Origin: an uncultured Oscillospiraceae bacterium | GTDB taxonomy: Bacteria > Bacillota > Clostridia > Oscillospirales > Ruminococcaceae | NCBI GenBank assembly: GCA_900540595.1 | Contig: UQGL01000027.1 | Coordinates: 1 to 35,877 of the forward strand | DNA: 35,877 bases | Direction: 5' to 3' | Shown here: positions 13,958 to 20,694 of the stretch, in pieces | How positions within the stretch are numbered: the first letter of the stretch is position 1 | How the letters are laid out: the number at the start of each line of letters is the position of its first letter | Position numbers and translations under genes: made by a program | The notes under the pieces: model-generated | The model's input: the letters and a program-made list of their open reading frames with translations, nothing else | Database searches by the model: none | What the model was told of the DNA's origin: nothing

Positions 13958-16570
13958 TTATACTGTGTGCTTTCCGGGGGCAAGGGTCAGCTTACGCCCA
14001 TCGGGCAGGGTGACATCGGCGGTCAGGTTGGCGGGGATCTCAAACTCATAGGTCACCGCGTCGCCGTCATACCGCCAGCCGCTTACGATGCGCCCGGCCG
14101 GGGAATCGTAGGCAGCTTTCGCCCAGCCCAGCGATTTATCGGGTGTCGGGGCTATCGTCAGTGTGCCGCCCGCGTAATAGATGCCGCACACACCGCCGAA
14201 CAACCAGCCGCAGATGGCACCGTAGCTGTAATGGTTCAGGGATTCGTGCGGCTTGCCGTTTTCGTCAATGCCAGTCCATGTTTCCCAAACAGTCGTGGCG
14301 CCCTTGCCGACCTCATACAGCCAGCCGGGGGCATCTGGCTGCAAAAGCAGCTTGTAGGCAGTGTCCGCATAGCCGTATTTTGCCAGCACATCGCACAAAA
14401 ACGGCGTGGACAAAAAGCCTGTGTTCAGGTGGTAGCCGTTCTCGATGACCATTTGGTTCAGCGTTGCGGCGGCGGCCTTGCTTTCGTCCTCACCCAGCAG
14501 GGCAAAGGCAATGGCGCGGACATACTCGCACTGGCGGTCAGAGTGGATCACACCATTCTCGGTAAACGCCGCGCGGTAGGCTTTTACAGCGTTGGCGGCG
14601 GTGCCGCGGTAGTTGGCGGCATCATCCGTCTTGCCCAGTGCATCAGCTACTTCCGCCAGCAAGCGCCCGGAGTATGCCAGATACGCCGTACCCACGCTCT
14701 TGCGCGGGTTCATCATTGCCTGCATGGGGGTGATGCCCGGCTCGCACCATTCGCCGTAGTCCATGCCGTTCAGCACGGTGTACTTGGCGTAATCGCCGCC
14801 CTGCTGCTCATCGGTCGTCTGCTGCGCACGTCCCAGCAAAAAGCCGTACCAACGCTGCATCATCGCGTAGTTGTCCGCCAGAATTTTGCGGTCACCCGTG
14901 CGCTTGTACATGGCATACGGCACCAGAATCGCCGCATCGCCCCACCCTGCCGACATACACAGCATCGGGGTCATATAGCCGGGGCGGGCGTTCGGCGGGG
15001 CAATATTCGCCATACGCCCATCGGGGTACTGGTTCAGGCGGCATTCCGCCAGCCATTTTTCCGCCACGGAGTAGCAGTCCATCAGGGTCAGGCCGGTTTC
15101 AATAAACACGCCCATATCACCGGTCCAGCCTGCGCGTTCGCGGGTCGGGCAGTCGGTGGGAATGTCGCAGAAGTTGCCCTTCTGGCTCCAGATGCTGTTC
15201 TTGACAAGCTGATTGACAGCATCATTTCCGCAGGTAAATGTACCTGTCACCGCCATGTCGGAGTAGACGGCGTGGGCAGTAAACACGGCATCGGTCAAAT
15301 CGGCATCTGTTTCGACCTTGGCATAGCGGAAGCCCATGATCGTAAAGTGGGGCTTACAGTGGTTTTTCCCCTCTTTACAAACAAGCTCCAGCATCTGGGC
15401 GGTGCCGCCCTCCTTGTGGCGGTTGCGGTCCTGAAAGTTTTCTTGGGTAAAGTTTCCGTTTTCGTCCAGCGCTTCGCCGCAGGTCAGCTTGACCTTCTGT
15501 CCGGTGTGGGCGGTCAGCGCCATCTCCACATAACCGGCGATATTTTGCCCAAAGTCCAGCACAGTCTCCCCGTTGGGCGTTTGCAGCAGCTTGCCGGGGA
15601 ATGCTTCTTGTTCCAGAATCGGCACGGTATTCATACCGGTGATGAGCAGATCATCGCGGTAGGTGCGCACACCGTGCCAGCCGGTCAGCGTTTCGAGGCG
15701 TGCATCGTAGACCTCGCCCTGCTGCATATCGTTCTGGCGGATAGGCCCGCACTGCGTTGCCTGCATCGTGTCATCGGAAACGCAGACCGGTTTGCCGTCC
15801 ACCTCCAGTTGAAACAGCACACCCAGCGTATCACCGAACAAGTCGCGGTCACCGTCCACGCCGCCCGTGCTGCGGTGCCAGCCATCACCGAGAGCAATCA
15901 AAAGCTCGTTCTCGCCCTCGTGCAGCAGCGCGGTCACATCGTAGGTCTGCGCACCAAGATGCTTGTTCCCGGTAAAGCTGCCGGGAGCCAGCACCATATC
16001 ACCAACGCGCACGCCGTTCAGCCATGCCACATACAGTCCCTTGGCCGTGATGTACAACCGTGCATCGCTCTTGGGCGCGGTGAAAACCTTGCGCAGGTAG
16101 GATGCCGGGCAGTGGGGCTTGTACGGCTCGGCTGCGCCCTTGTCTGCGGCTTCTTTTTCCGCCTGCTTGCGCTCCCAGTTGGGGCGGGCAAAGGCGTTGA
16201 TGGCATCATCCCCGGGGATGTCGATTTTTTCCGTTTCGGGGTCTACCCATTCACCCTGCCAGTCGCTTTGCGCCAAGCCCGTTTCAAAGTGCGCCTCACT
16301 CCACGCGCCGGGGGTGTCGTTTTCGTCCCACAGGCGAACGTGCCAGCACCCACGCACGCGGGAACCGCCCACAGTCGGGGCATCGGCGTGCACGGCGGCG
16401 CTCTGCACCTTGCCGCTGTGCCAAACAGTCTCGCCGTTCGCGGTCAGTTCAATTTCATAGGCAGTCTGGCGCACGCCGTCAACGCACTGCCAAGACAAGA
16501 ACAGCGGCCCGGCGTCAATACCGACAGGCGCTGTCAGATGGTTAGTTTTAAGGCTTATTGCTCGCATCAT
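13958..16570 (-). CDS. GH78 alpha-L-rhamnosidase
   Basis: An 870-residue family 78 enzyme. Order: N-terminal fibronectin-like and jelly-roll domains (including ARLYITAKGLYVAWLNGVRV and QTYDVTALLHEGENEL), the (alpha/alpha)6 barrel, and a C-terminal beta domain ending in the typical LPDGRKLTLAPGKHTV. The catalytic signature DCPTRERAGWTGD holds the general acid (Glu478), and TTVWETWTGID the base (Glu763). It inverts and removes terminal alpha-L-rhamnose from plant glycosides or pectin fragments. No signal peptide. AAGGAG is seven bases before the ATG at 16570; another ATG follows at once and a TTG precedes it. The gene stands alone, with a promoter at 16602-16630. No rhamnose catabolic genes are in the window. 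Confidence 0.93.
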   Translation of the reverse strand: MMRAISLKTNHLTAPVGIDAGPLFLSWQCVDGVRQTAYEIELTANGETVWHSGKVQSAAVHADAPTVGGSRVRGCWHVRLWDENDTPGAWSEAHFETGLAQSDWQGEWVDPETEKIDIPGDDAINAFARPNWERKQAEKEAADKGAAEPYKPHCPASYLRKVFTAPKSDARLYITAKGLYVAWLNGVRVGDMVLAPGSFTGNKHLGAQTYDVTALLHEGENELLIALGDGWHRSTGGVDGDRDLFGDTLGVLFQLEVDGKPVCVSDDTMQATQCGPIRQNDMQQGEVYDARLETLTGWHGVRTYRDDLLITGMNTVPILEQEAFPGKLLQTPNGETVLDFGQNIAGYVEMALTAHTGQKVKLTCGEALDENGNFTQENFQDRNRHKEGGTAQMLELVCKEGKNHCKPHFTIMGFRYAKVETDADLTDAVFTAHAVYSDMAVTGTFTCGNDAVNQLVKNSIWSQKGNFCDIPTDCPTRERAGWTGDMGVFIETGLTLMDCYSVAEKWLAECRLNQYPDGRMANIAPPNARPGYMTPMLCMSAGWGDAAILVPYAMYKRTGDRKILADNYAMMQRWYGFLLGRAQQTTDEQQGGDYAKYTVLNGMDYGEWCEPGITPMQAMMNPRKSVGTAYLAYSGRLLAEVADALGKTDDAANYRGTAANAVKAYRAAFTENGVIHSDRQCEYVRAIAFALLGEDESKAAAATLNQMVIENGYHLNTGFLSTPFLCDVLAKYGYADTAYKLLLQPDAPGWLYEVGKGATTVWETWTGIDENGKPHESLNHYSYGAICGWLFGGVCGIYYAGGTLTIAPTPDKSLGWAKAAYDSPAGRIVSGWRYDGDAVTYEFEIPANLTADVTLPDGRKLTLAPGKHTV

Positions 16571-16601
16571 CAAGGGACTCCTTTATATTGTATTACCTAC
16601 T

Positions 16602-16630
16602 ATTATAAAGAAATCGTGCGAAGATGCGAA
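16602..16630 (-). promoter_or_regulatory. Promoter of the GH78 gene with a tandem hexamer
   Basis: On the minus strand TTCGCA (-35, 16630-16625) is 17 bases from a perfect TATAAT (16607-16602). A second copy of the same TTCGCA hexamer lies two bases downstream of the first (16622-16617), as direct repeats that could bind an AraC-type activator. Confidence 0.6.
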
Positions 16631-16900
16631 CACAAAAATTTCAGAACAGGGATAATTATTCACAAATCAGCACCTTATAGCAATTTTCATAATATAGTAA
16701 TCACCGTATCTGGTGTATGTTAGGTTATGAGCCATGATGATACCAATCAATCGTCTGTTTTCACTTAGATTGTAATCCAGTGCAACGGCATCGGACCCGG
16801 CTACATCGGTAAGCAGCCGGGGTAAACCGACATAGACAGCCATAGTTTGCCAATGTCGCACGCCTTCAGAAATGGCTTCTCTGATGTCCTTCACCTTATA
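16631..16900. other. Mostly unassigned intergenic region; one doubtful 75-codon open frame
   Basis: Between the GH78 promoter and the manA terminator, a minus-strand frame from GTG at 16894 to 16667 could encode 75 residues (for example GVRHWQTMAVYVGLPRLLTD). It has no ribosome site, begins right at the foot of the manA terminator and matches no family I recognise. It may be a decayed gene end or chance. Confidence 0.25.
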
Positions 16901-16940
16901 AAAAAGTCCGTTTTGGCCTGAAAACCAAAACGGACTTTTT
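16901..16940 (-). terminator. Terminator of the pgm-manA operon
   Basis: A 16-base perfect stem (16901-16916 with 16925-16940) and an eight-base loop; on the minus strand it ends in a run of T. It lies about 55 bases after the manA stop. Confidence 0.88.
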
Positions 16941-16995
16941 CTTTATTTTAGTGTATGTTTACAACTCAACAGCGCCGGATAGCATTAGCGCTGCG

Positions 16996-17901
16996 TCAGA
17001 CACGGGTCACAAGGGTCTGGCAATTACCCTGCACGGTGTAGCTGCCACTGTTGGCGGGCAGGAAGTAGCTGTCGCCTTTCTTGACGGAAACCATCTCACC
17101 GCCGCAGGTAAGTGTCCCCTCCCCTTCGGTGATGAGCAGCGAGACAAAGCTCTTTTCGTCTACCGCATCCGCAAAGGCGCCCTTCCTGGCATCCACGGTG
17201 AAATACTCACACTGGGCCAGATGGCTGCCAAAGTCATGTTTGACGGGCGGGGTGCGCAGGGTCACATCCAGTGCCTTTGCCACATGCAATGCACGGGGCT
17301 TGCCGTCCGCACCGACACGGCCGTAGTCGTAGACGCGGTAGGTCACATTGGAATTCTGCTGCACCTCGGCAATGACGATGCCCTTGCAGATGGCGTGCAG
17401 CGTGCCGGACGGGATAAAGAAGCAGTCCCCCTTATGCACCGGCACAGCATTCAGCACCTCCGTCAGGGTGTTGTTTTTAATGCGCTCCTCAAATTCCGCT
17501 TTGGAAATCTCGTGGTCGAAGCCGTAGTAAAGATATGCGCCCGGCTCACAGTCCAGCACATACCACATCTCGGTTTTGCCGTACTGGTGTTCATTTTTCA
17601 GTGCGTAATCGTTGGACGGATGCACCTGAATGGAGAGATTGTTCTTGGCATCAATGAACTTCGTCAGGATCGGGAACTGCTCAAATTTGTCGCAGTCGGT
17701 GCCAAGGCAGCCGGGGTGGGCGGCAAGATACTCCGCCAGCGTGGTACCGTCCGGCAGGTAACTCGGGCCGTCCGGGTGGCAGGAAAGCACCCACGCCTCC
17801 GCCAGCGGATCAAGGTCGCTCTTGATTCCGAAATCCGTGCGCAGGCGGCTGCCGCCCCACAGATAATCCTTGCAGCTGGGAGTCAACTTGATTATTGCCA
17901 T
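16996..17901 (-). CDS. manA: Class I mannose-6-phosphate isomerase
   Basis: A 301-residue zinc enzyme that interconverts mannose 6-phosphate and fructose 6-phosphate. It begins KLTPSCKDYLWGGSRL, and has the zinc-binding motif SIQVHPSNDYA, the GKTEMWYVLD segment and the late IPSGTLHAI motif, all typical of the short Firmicutes type. The ATG at 17901 gives the usual N terminus. A GTG at 17910 overlaps the stop of the phosphoglucomutase gene by four bases (GTGA) and could be the true start by translational coupling; no strong ribosome site favours either. It forms a two-gene operon with the mutase, so sugars from the locus enter glycolysis as fructose 6-phosphate or glucose 6-phosphate. Confidence 0.9.
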   Translation of the reverse strand: MAIIKLTPSCKDYLWGGSRLRTDFGIKSDLDPLAEAWVLSCHPDGPSYLPDGTTLAEYLAAHPGCLGTDCDKFEQFPILTKFIDAKNNLSIQVHPSNDYALKNEHQYGKTEMWYVLDCEPGAYLYYGFDHEISKAEFEERIKNNTLTEVLNAVPVHKGDCFFIPSGTLHAICKGIVIAEVQQNSNVTYRVYDYGRVGADGKPRALHVAKALDVTLRTPPVKHDFGSHLAQCEYFTVDARKGAFADAVDEKSFVSLLITEGEGTLTCGGEMVSVKKGDSYFLPANSGSYTVQGNCQTLVTRV

Positions 17902-17906
17902 ATTCT

Positions 17907-19592
17907 TCACACTTTCATCATAGCCGCTGCGGCCTCGGCCAGTGCGGCATTCACAGCATCAGCGGCGGCCTCGCTCTCGCCCACAGCGGACAGGTAGACT
18001 TTGATCTTCGGCTCGGTGCCGGAGGGGCGGACCATCAGCTTGTGGCCGCCCGCAAGGTGGTATTCCAGCACATTGGCGCGGGGCAGCCCGGTGCCGTCGG
18101 TATCGTAATCCACTGCGCTATCCACCTTGTAGCCGGCGATCTCGGCCGGCGTGTTGGCGCGCAGGTTCTTCATCAGGTTCTGCATCGTGTGCATACCGGA
18201 TTCACCCTCAAAGGCAAAGCTGCACAGGGCGTTGCGGAAGTAGCCAAATTCCTTGTACAATGCCTCGATAGCATCCAGCAGCGTTTTACCCTGCTGGGCA
18301 TACCAGGCGGCTGCCTCGCAGACGAGCAAAGTTGCGTTGACGGCGTCCTTGTCGCGGACATGCGCGCCGGACAGGTAGCCATAGCTCTCCTCAAAGCCGA
18401 AGATATAGCGGTCAGCGCGGCCCTCGGCCTCCAGCTTGCCGATCTGCTCACCGATGAATTTGAAGCCGGTCAAAGTGCGGCGCAGCTCGACGCCGTACTT
18501 TTTTGCAACCGGCGTTGCCATATCGGTGGAAACGATCGTCGTTACCGCCACGGGGTCAGCAGGCATCGTACCCTGTGCAAGGCGGGTACGGCAGATGTAG
18601 TCGAGCAGGATAATACCCATCTCGTTACCGGTGATGAGCCGGTAGCCGCCCTTGCCGTCGGGCACGGCGGTGCCGCAGCGGTCACAGTCCGGGTCGGTGC
18701 CCAGCAGCAGATCGGGGTGGACCTTGTCGCACAACTCCAAGCCCTTCTGCATAGCCTCGCGGATCTCGGGATTCGGGTAAGGGCAGGTCGGGAAGTCACC
18801 ATCGGGCTTTTCCTGCTCGGGCACAACAGTCACATGGGTGACGCCGAGCTTTTGGAGCAGCTTGTTGACACACTCAAGGCCGGTGCCGTTCAGCGGGGTG
18901 TAGACGAGCTTGAGCGCGTCAATGCCCGCGCCGTCACCGACACGCTGGTCATAGACAGCCTGCACAAAATCGTCCAGACACTTGTCATCAATCATGACTA
19001 TGCTGCCATCAGCCAGCGCCTTGTCATAATCGACCAGCCTGACGCCGTCAAAGCAGTCGATCTTCTCAATCGCTGCAAGGATTTTTTCGGCAGCTTCCAG
19101 CGTGATCTGGCAGCCGTCCGCACCGTAGACCTTGTAGCCGTTGTACTTGGCGGGGTTATGGCTGGCTGTCACGCAGACACCCGCGCCGCAGCCGAGATAC
19201 CGCACCGCCCACGAAAGCGCCGGGGTCGGCTCAAGGCGGGGGTACATATAGGCTGTGATGCCGTTGGCGGCCAGCACACGGGCCGTCTCGCGGGCAAACA
19301 GCTCACCGTTATGGCGGCTGTCGTGGGCGATGGCAACCTTTTTGGGCAGATCGGTTGCGTTCAGATAGTCCGCCAGACCCTGCGTTGCCTTGCGGATGGT
19401 ATAGAGATTCATGCGGTTGGTGCCTGCACCAATGACACCGCGCAGACCACCGGTACCGAATTCCAGATCACGATAAAAACGATCGGTGATGGCCTCGTCA
19501 TTCCCGGCCACGCTGACAAGCTCCGCTTTAATAGCATCGTCCAAATCCGGCTGGGCCAGCCAGCGGTCATACAGTTCCTTCGCGTTGCTCAT
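17907..19592 (-). CDS. Phosphoglucomutase/phosphomannomutase (alpha-D-phosphohexomutase)
   Basis: A 561-residue phosphohexomutase of the long Firmicutes type (PgcA-like). It contains GTGGLRGVIGAGTNRMN near the N terminus, the phosphoserine loop VTASHNPAKYNGYKVY (Ser144), the magnesium loop GTDPDCDRCG, the sugar-binding GFEESYGYLSG and the phosphate-binding RPSGTEPKIKVYLS close to the C terminus. It moves phosphate between C1 and C6 of glucose or mannose. AAAGGAG lies six bases before the ATG at 19592; an open frame extends further upstream but crosses the promoter. It is followed by manA with overlapping start and stop. Together they connect glucose 1-phosphate and mannose pools with glycolysis. 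Confidence 0.93.
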   Translation of the reverse strand: MSNAKELYDRWLAQPDLDDAIKAELVSVAGNDEAITDRFYRDLEFGTGGLRGVIGAGTNRMNLYTIRKATQGLADYLNATDLPKKVAIAHDSRHNGELFARETARVLAANGITAYMYPRLEPTPALSWAVRYLGCGAGVCVTASHNPAKYNGYKVYGADGCQITLEAAEKILAAIEKIDCFDGVRLVDYDKALADGSIVMIDDKCLDDFVQAVYDQRVGDGAGIDALKLVYTPLNGTGLECVNKLLQKLGVTHVTVVPEQEKPDGDFPTCPYPNPEIREAMQKGLELCDKVHPDLLLGTDPDCDRCGTAVPDGKGGYRLITGNEMGIILLDYICRTRLAQGTMPADPVAVTTIVSTDMATPVAKKYGVELRRTLTGFKFIGEQIGKLEAEGRADRYIFGFEESYGYLSGAHVRDKDAVNATLLVCEAAAWYAQQGKTLLDAIEALYKEFGYFRNALCSFAFEGESGMHTMQNLMKNLRANTPAEIAGYKVDSAVDYDTDGTGLPRANVLEYHLAGGHKLMVRPSGTEPKIKVYLSAVGESEAAADAVNAALAEAAAAMMKV

Positions 19593-19655
19593 GCTTTTCT
19601 CCTTTACATGACACATTACAGGGCGGCCACTATACGGCTGTCGCTGTGTATTCTT

Positions 19656-19684
19656 ATTATGGATTACTTTTCCACTTTTTGCAA
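19656..19684 (-). promoter_or_regulatory. Sigma-A promoter of the pgm-manA operon
   Basis: On the minus strand TTGCAA (19684-19679) and CATAAT (19661-19656) are separated by 17 bases, about 65 bases before the mutase start. Confidence 0.65.
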
Positions 19685-19866
19685 GTACCAAATCTTCGCC
19701 GGGACCTCACCGAAATCTCCGGGCAGTGCCAATCCCAGCGTACAGCCGAGTAAAACAGGCTGCACAATAAATATACACCCTTCTCGCCCCCGCCCGCAAC
19801 ACCCCCGTTGGTAAAAACAGCATGGGACACATCGCCCACGCTCGCAGACGCGCGGCGCAATCAGAA
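19685..19866. other. Intergenic region without a recognisable gene
   Basis: Upstream of the pgm promoter the sequence contains only short open frames without ribosome sites. I see no repeat, operator or RNA motif that I can name. Confidence 0.3.
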
Positions 19867-19904
19867 AGCCGGACACAGCAGCCACAAGGCTACCGTGTCC
19901 GGCT
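19867..19904 (-). terminator. Hairpin after the esterase remnant
   Basis: AGCCGGACAC (19867-19876) pairs perfectly with GTGTCCGGCT (19895-19904). It lies about 70 bases beyond the stop of the esterase remnant in the leftward direction and is followed there by TTTCTG, so it is probably the leftover terminator of the lost operon. Confidence 0.5.
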
Positions 19905-19973
19905 ATTTCTGCGTTATCTGTTCCTATCCGGCAGAGCTGTCAGCATGGCAGCAGCATTCCTGCAAGGATCCCT

Positions 19974-20186
19974 TTATTGGGCTGCCCTGTGCTCTTTCCA
20001 GAATGCAGCAGCCTCATCCAGCCAGCCCTCACAGGCAAGGCCTCTGTCCAACCCCACGCCATGGTCAACGCCGGGTCAGATAAGCGCAAACGGCGCACGC
20101 TGACTGCCCGGTGCGGGGTAGAATTTCAGTTCATAACGGTTCGGACCCAGAATGTCCCGCAGTGCTTCAAAACCGGTCGTGTTCAT
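19974..20186 (-). pseudogene. Alpha/beta hydrolase (acetyl-esterase type) reduced to its two ends by an internal deletion
   Basis: Reading from the ATG at 20186 (AAGGGG upstream), 36 codons match the start of gut-Clostridia esterases (MNTTGFEALRDILGPNRYEL ... APFALI) up to the point where the oxyanion-loop motif CPGGGY should follow. There the codon is TGA, then PG, and the same frame goes on with the C-terminal end of such an enzyme (VDHGVGLDRGLACEGW ... AAAFWKEHRAAQ), including the catalytic-His region HGVG, to TAA at 19974. About 200 residues with the serine nucleophile are gone. The frame is kept across the joint, so the deletion came first or with the stop mutation. It follows a glycosidase remnant by ten bases, an old operon partner. 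Confidence 0.7.
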
Positions 20187-20196
20187 AGGCTGCCCC

Positions 20197-20508
20197 TTAC
20201 TTTTTCACCATCTTTTTTATGCCCTGCAGCGGGTGGCCGTTGGCCAAGGCAAGCATTCCCTCCGCCAGATTGGCCGGGAACATACCACAGCTGGACAGAA
20301 CCGCCGCACGCAGCGGGGCATCCGCGCCGGACATGACCATCATTTTAAATGTCGGGTCGCTGTAGTCTGCCTTGCCGCCGAAGCTCTTGGCAATCGTAGC
20401 CTCGGTACCCTTGAACATCTGCATCATAACGGCGGAAATATCCTTGAGCTCCATGGTGGAATGCTCCATCGTGAATGCCTTTGAGCGCGCTGTCGTGAAG
20501 CTGCGCAA
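20197..20508 (-). pseudogene. C-terminal remnant of a glycoside hydrolase (helical tail only)
   Basis: About 100 codons without a proper start. The chain is Met- and Ala-rich and helical (ELKDISAVMMQMFKGTEATI, then SDPTFKMMV, DAPLRAAVLSS, LAEGMLALANG) and ends LQGIKKMVKK. The GH2 enzyme at 8298-10487 has a tail with the same plan, including a DNPALVAMM segment and the ending LQGIKKEV, so this is probably the tail of a lost glycosidase; I recall such tails on several glycosidase families of gut Firmicutes. An internal ATG at 20469 has only a weak AAAGG, so a small independent protein is less likely. It ends ten bases before the esterase remnant. Confidence 0.5.
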
Positions 20509-20525
20509 AATTTGACTGCTTGATG

Positions 20526-20554
20526 TTGCAGGGAGCCCGGCGTCATGGTATACT
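20526..20554 (+). promoter_or_regulatory. Sigma-A promoter of the GH31 gene, with an inverted repeat around the start site
   Basis: TTGCAG (20526-20531) and TATACT (20549-20554) are 17 bases apart. GGGAGCC (20531-20537) and GGCTCCC (20565-20571) are perfect complements flanking the -10 and the expected start site, and CATG occurs on both sides of GTATAC. This is a plausible repressor site. Confidence 0.65.
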
Positions 20555-20607
20555 CATGGCGTAAGGCTCCCTTTCAACATTCTGTGCGCGAAAAGGAGAA
20601 TTTATCT

Positions 20608-20688
20608 ATGAATGGGAAACGCACACACCGTTTCCCCTGTTATCATAAACCATACCAAATCAATCCCCAAAAATCACACAGGAGGTAA
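20608..20688 (+). CDS. Leader ORF of 26 codons upstream of GH31
   Basis: ATG at 20608 is preceded by AAAAGGAG, a strong ribosome site, eight bases upstream. The frame encodes 26 residues beginning MNGKRTHRF and ending QKSHRR; ten of the 26 are Lys, Arg or His. The last two codons, AGG AGG, together with the TAA, form the ribosome site of the GH31 gene, so ribosomes ending the leader would cover or feed the GH31 start. Codons 3-10 lie in a perfect hairpin (20614-20636). It may be a regulatory leader peptide or a device for reinitiation at the TTG start. No known leader family is recognised. Confidence 0.5.
   Translation: MNGKRTHRFPCYHKPYQINPQKSHRR
20614..20636 (+). promoter_or_regulatory. Hairpin within the leader ORF
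   Basis: GGGAAACG (20614-20621) and CGTTTCCC (20629-20636) are perfect complements around a seven-base CA-repeat loop. No T run follows, so it would slow ribosomes or act as an mRNA structure rather than terminate. Confidence 0.5.
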
Positions 20689-20694
20689 ACTGCC

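Noticed and set aside
13967..16723. A 918-codon open frame on the plus strand opposite GH78
   Set aside because: It mirrors the GC-rich third positions of the rhamnosidase gene; no ribosome site, low-complexity composition and no family motif, while GH78 on the other strand has all catalytic motifs.
17895..19814. A 639-codon open frame opposite the phosphohexomutase
   Set aside because: Antisense shadow of a gene with full family motifs; it also crosses that gene's promoter.
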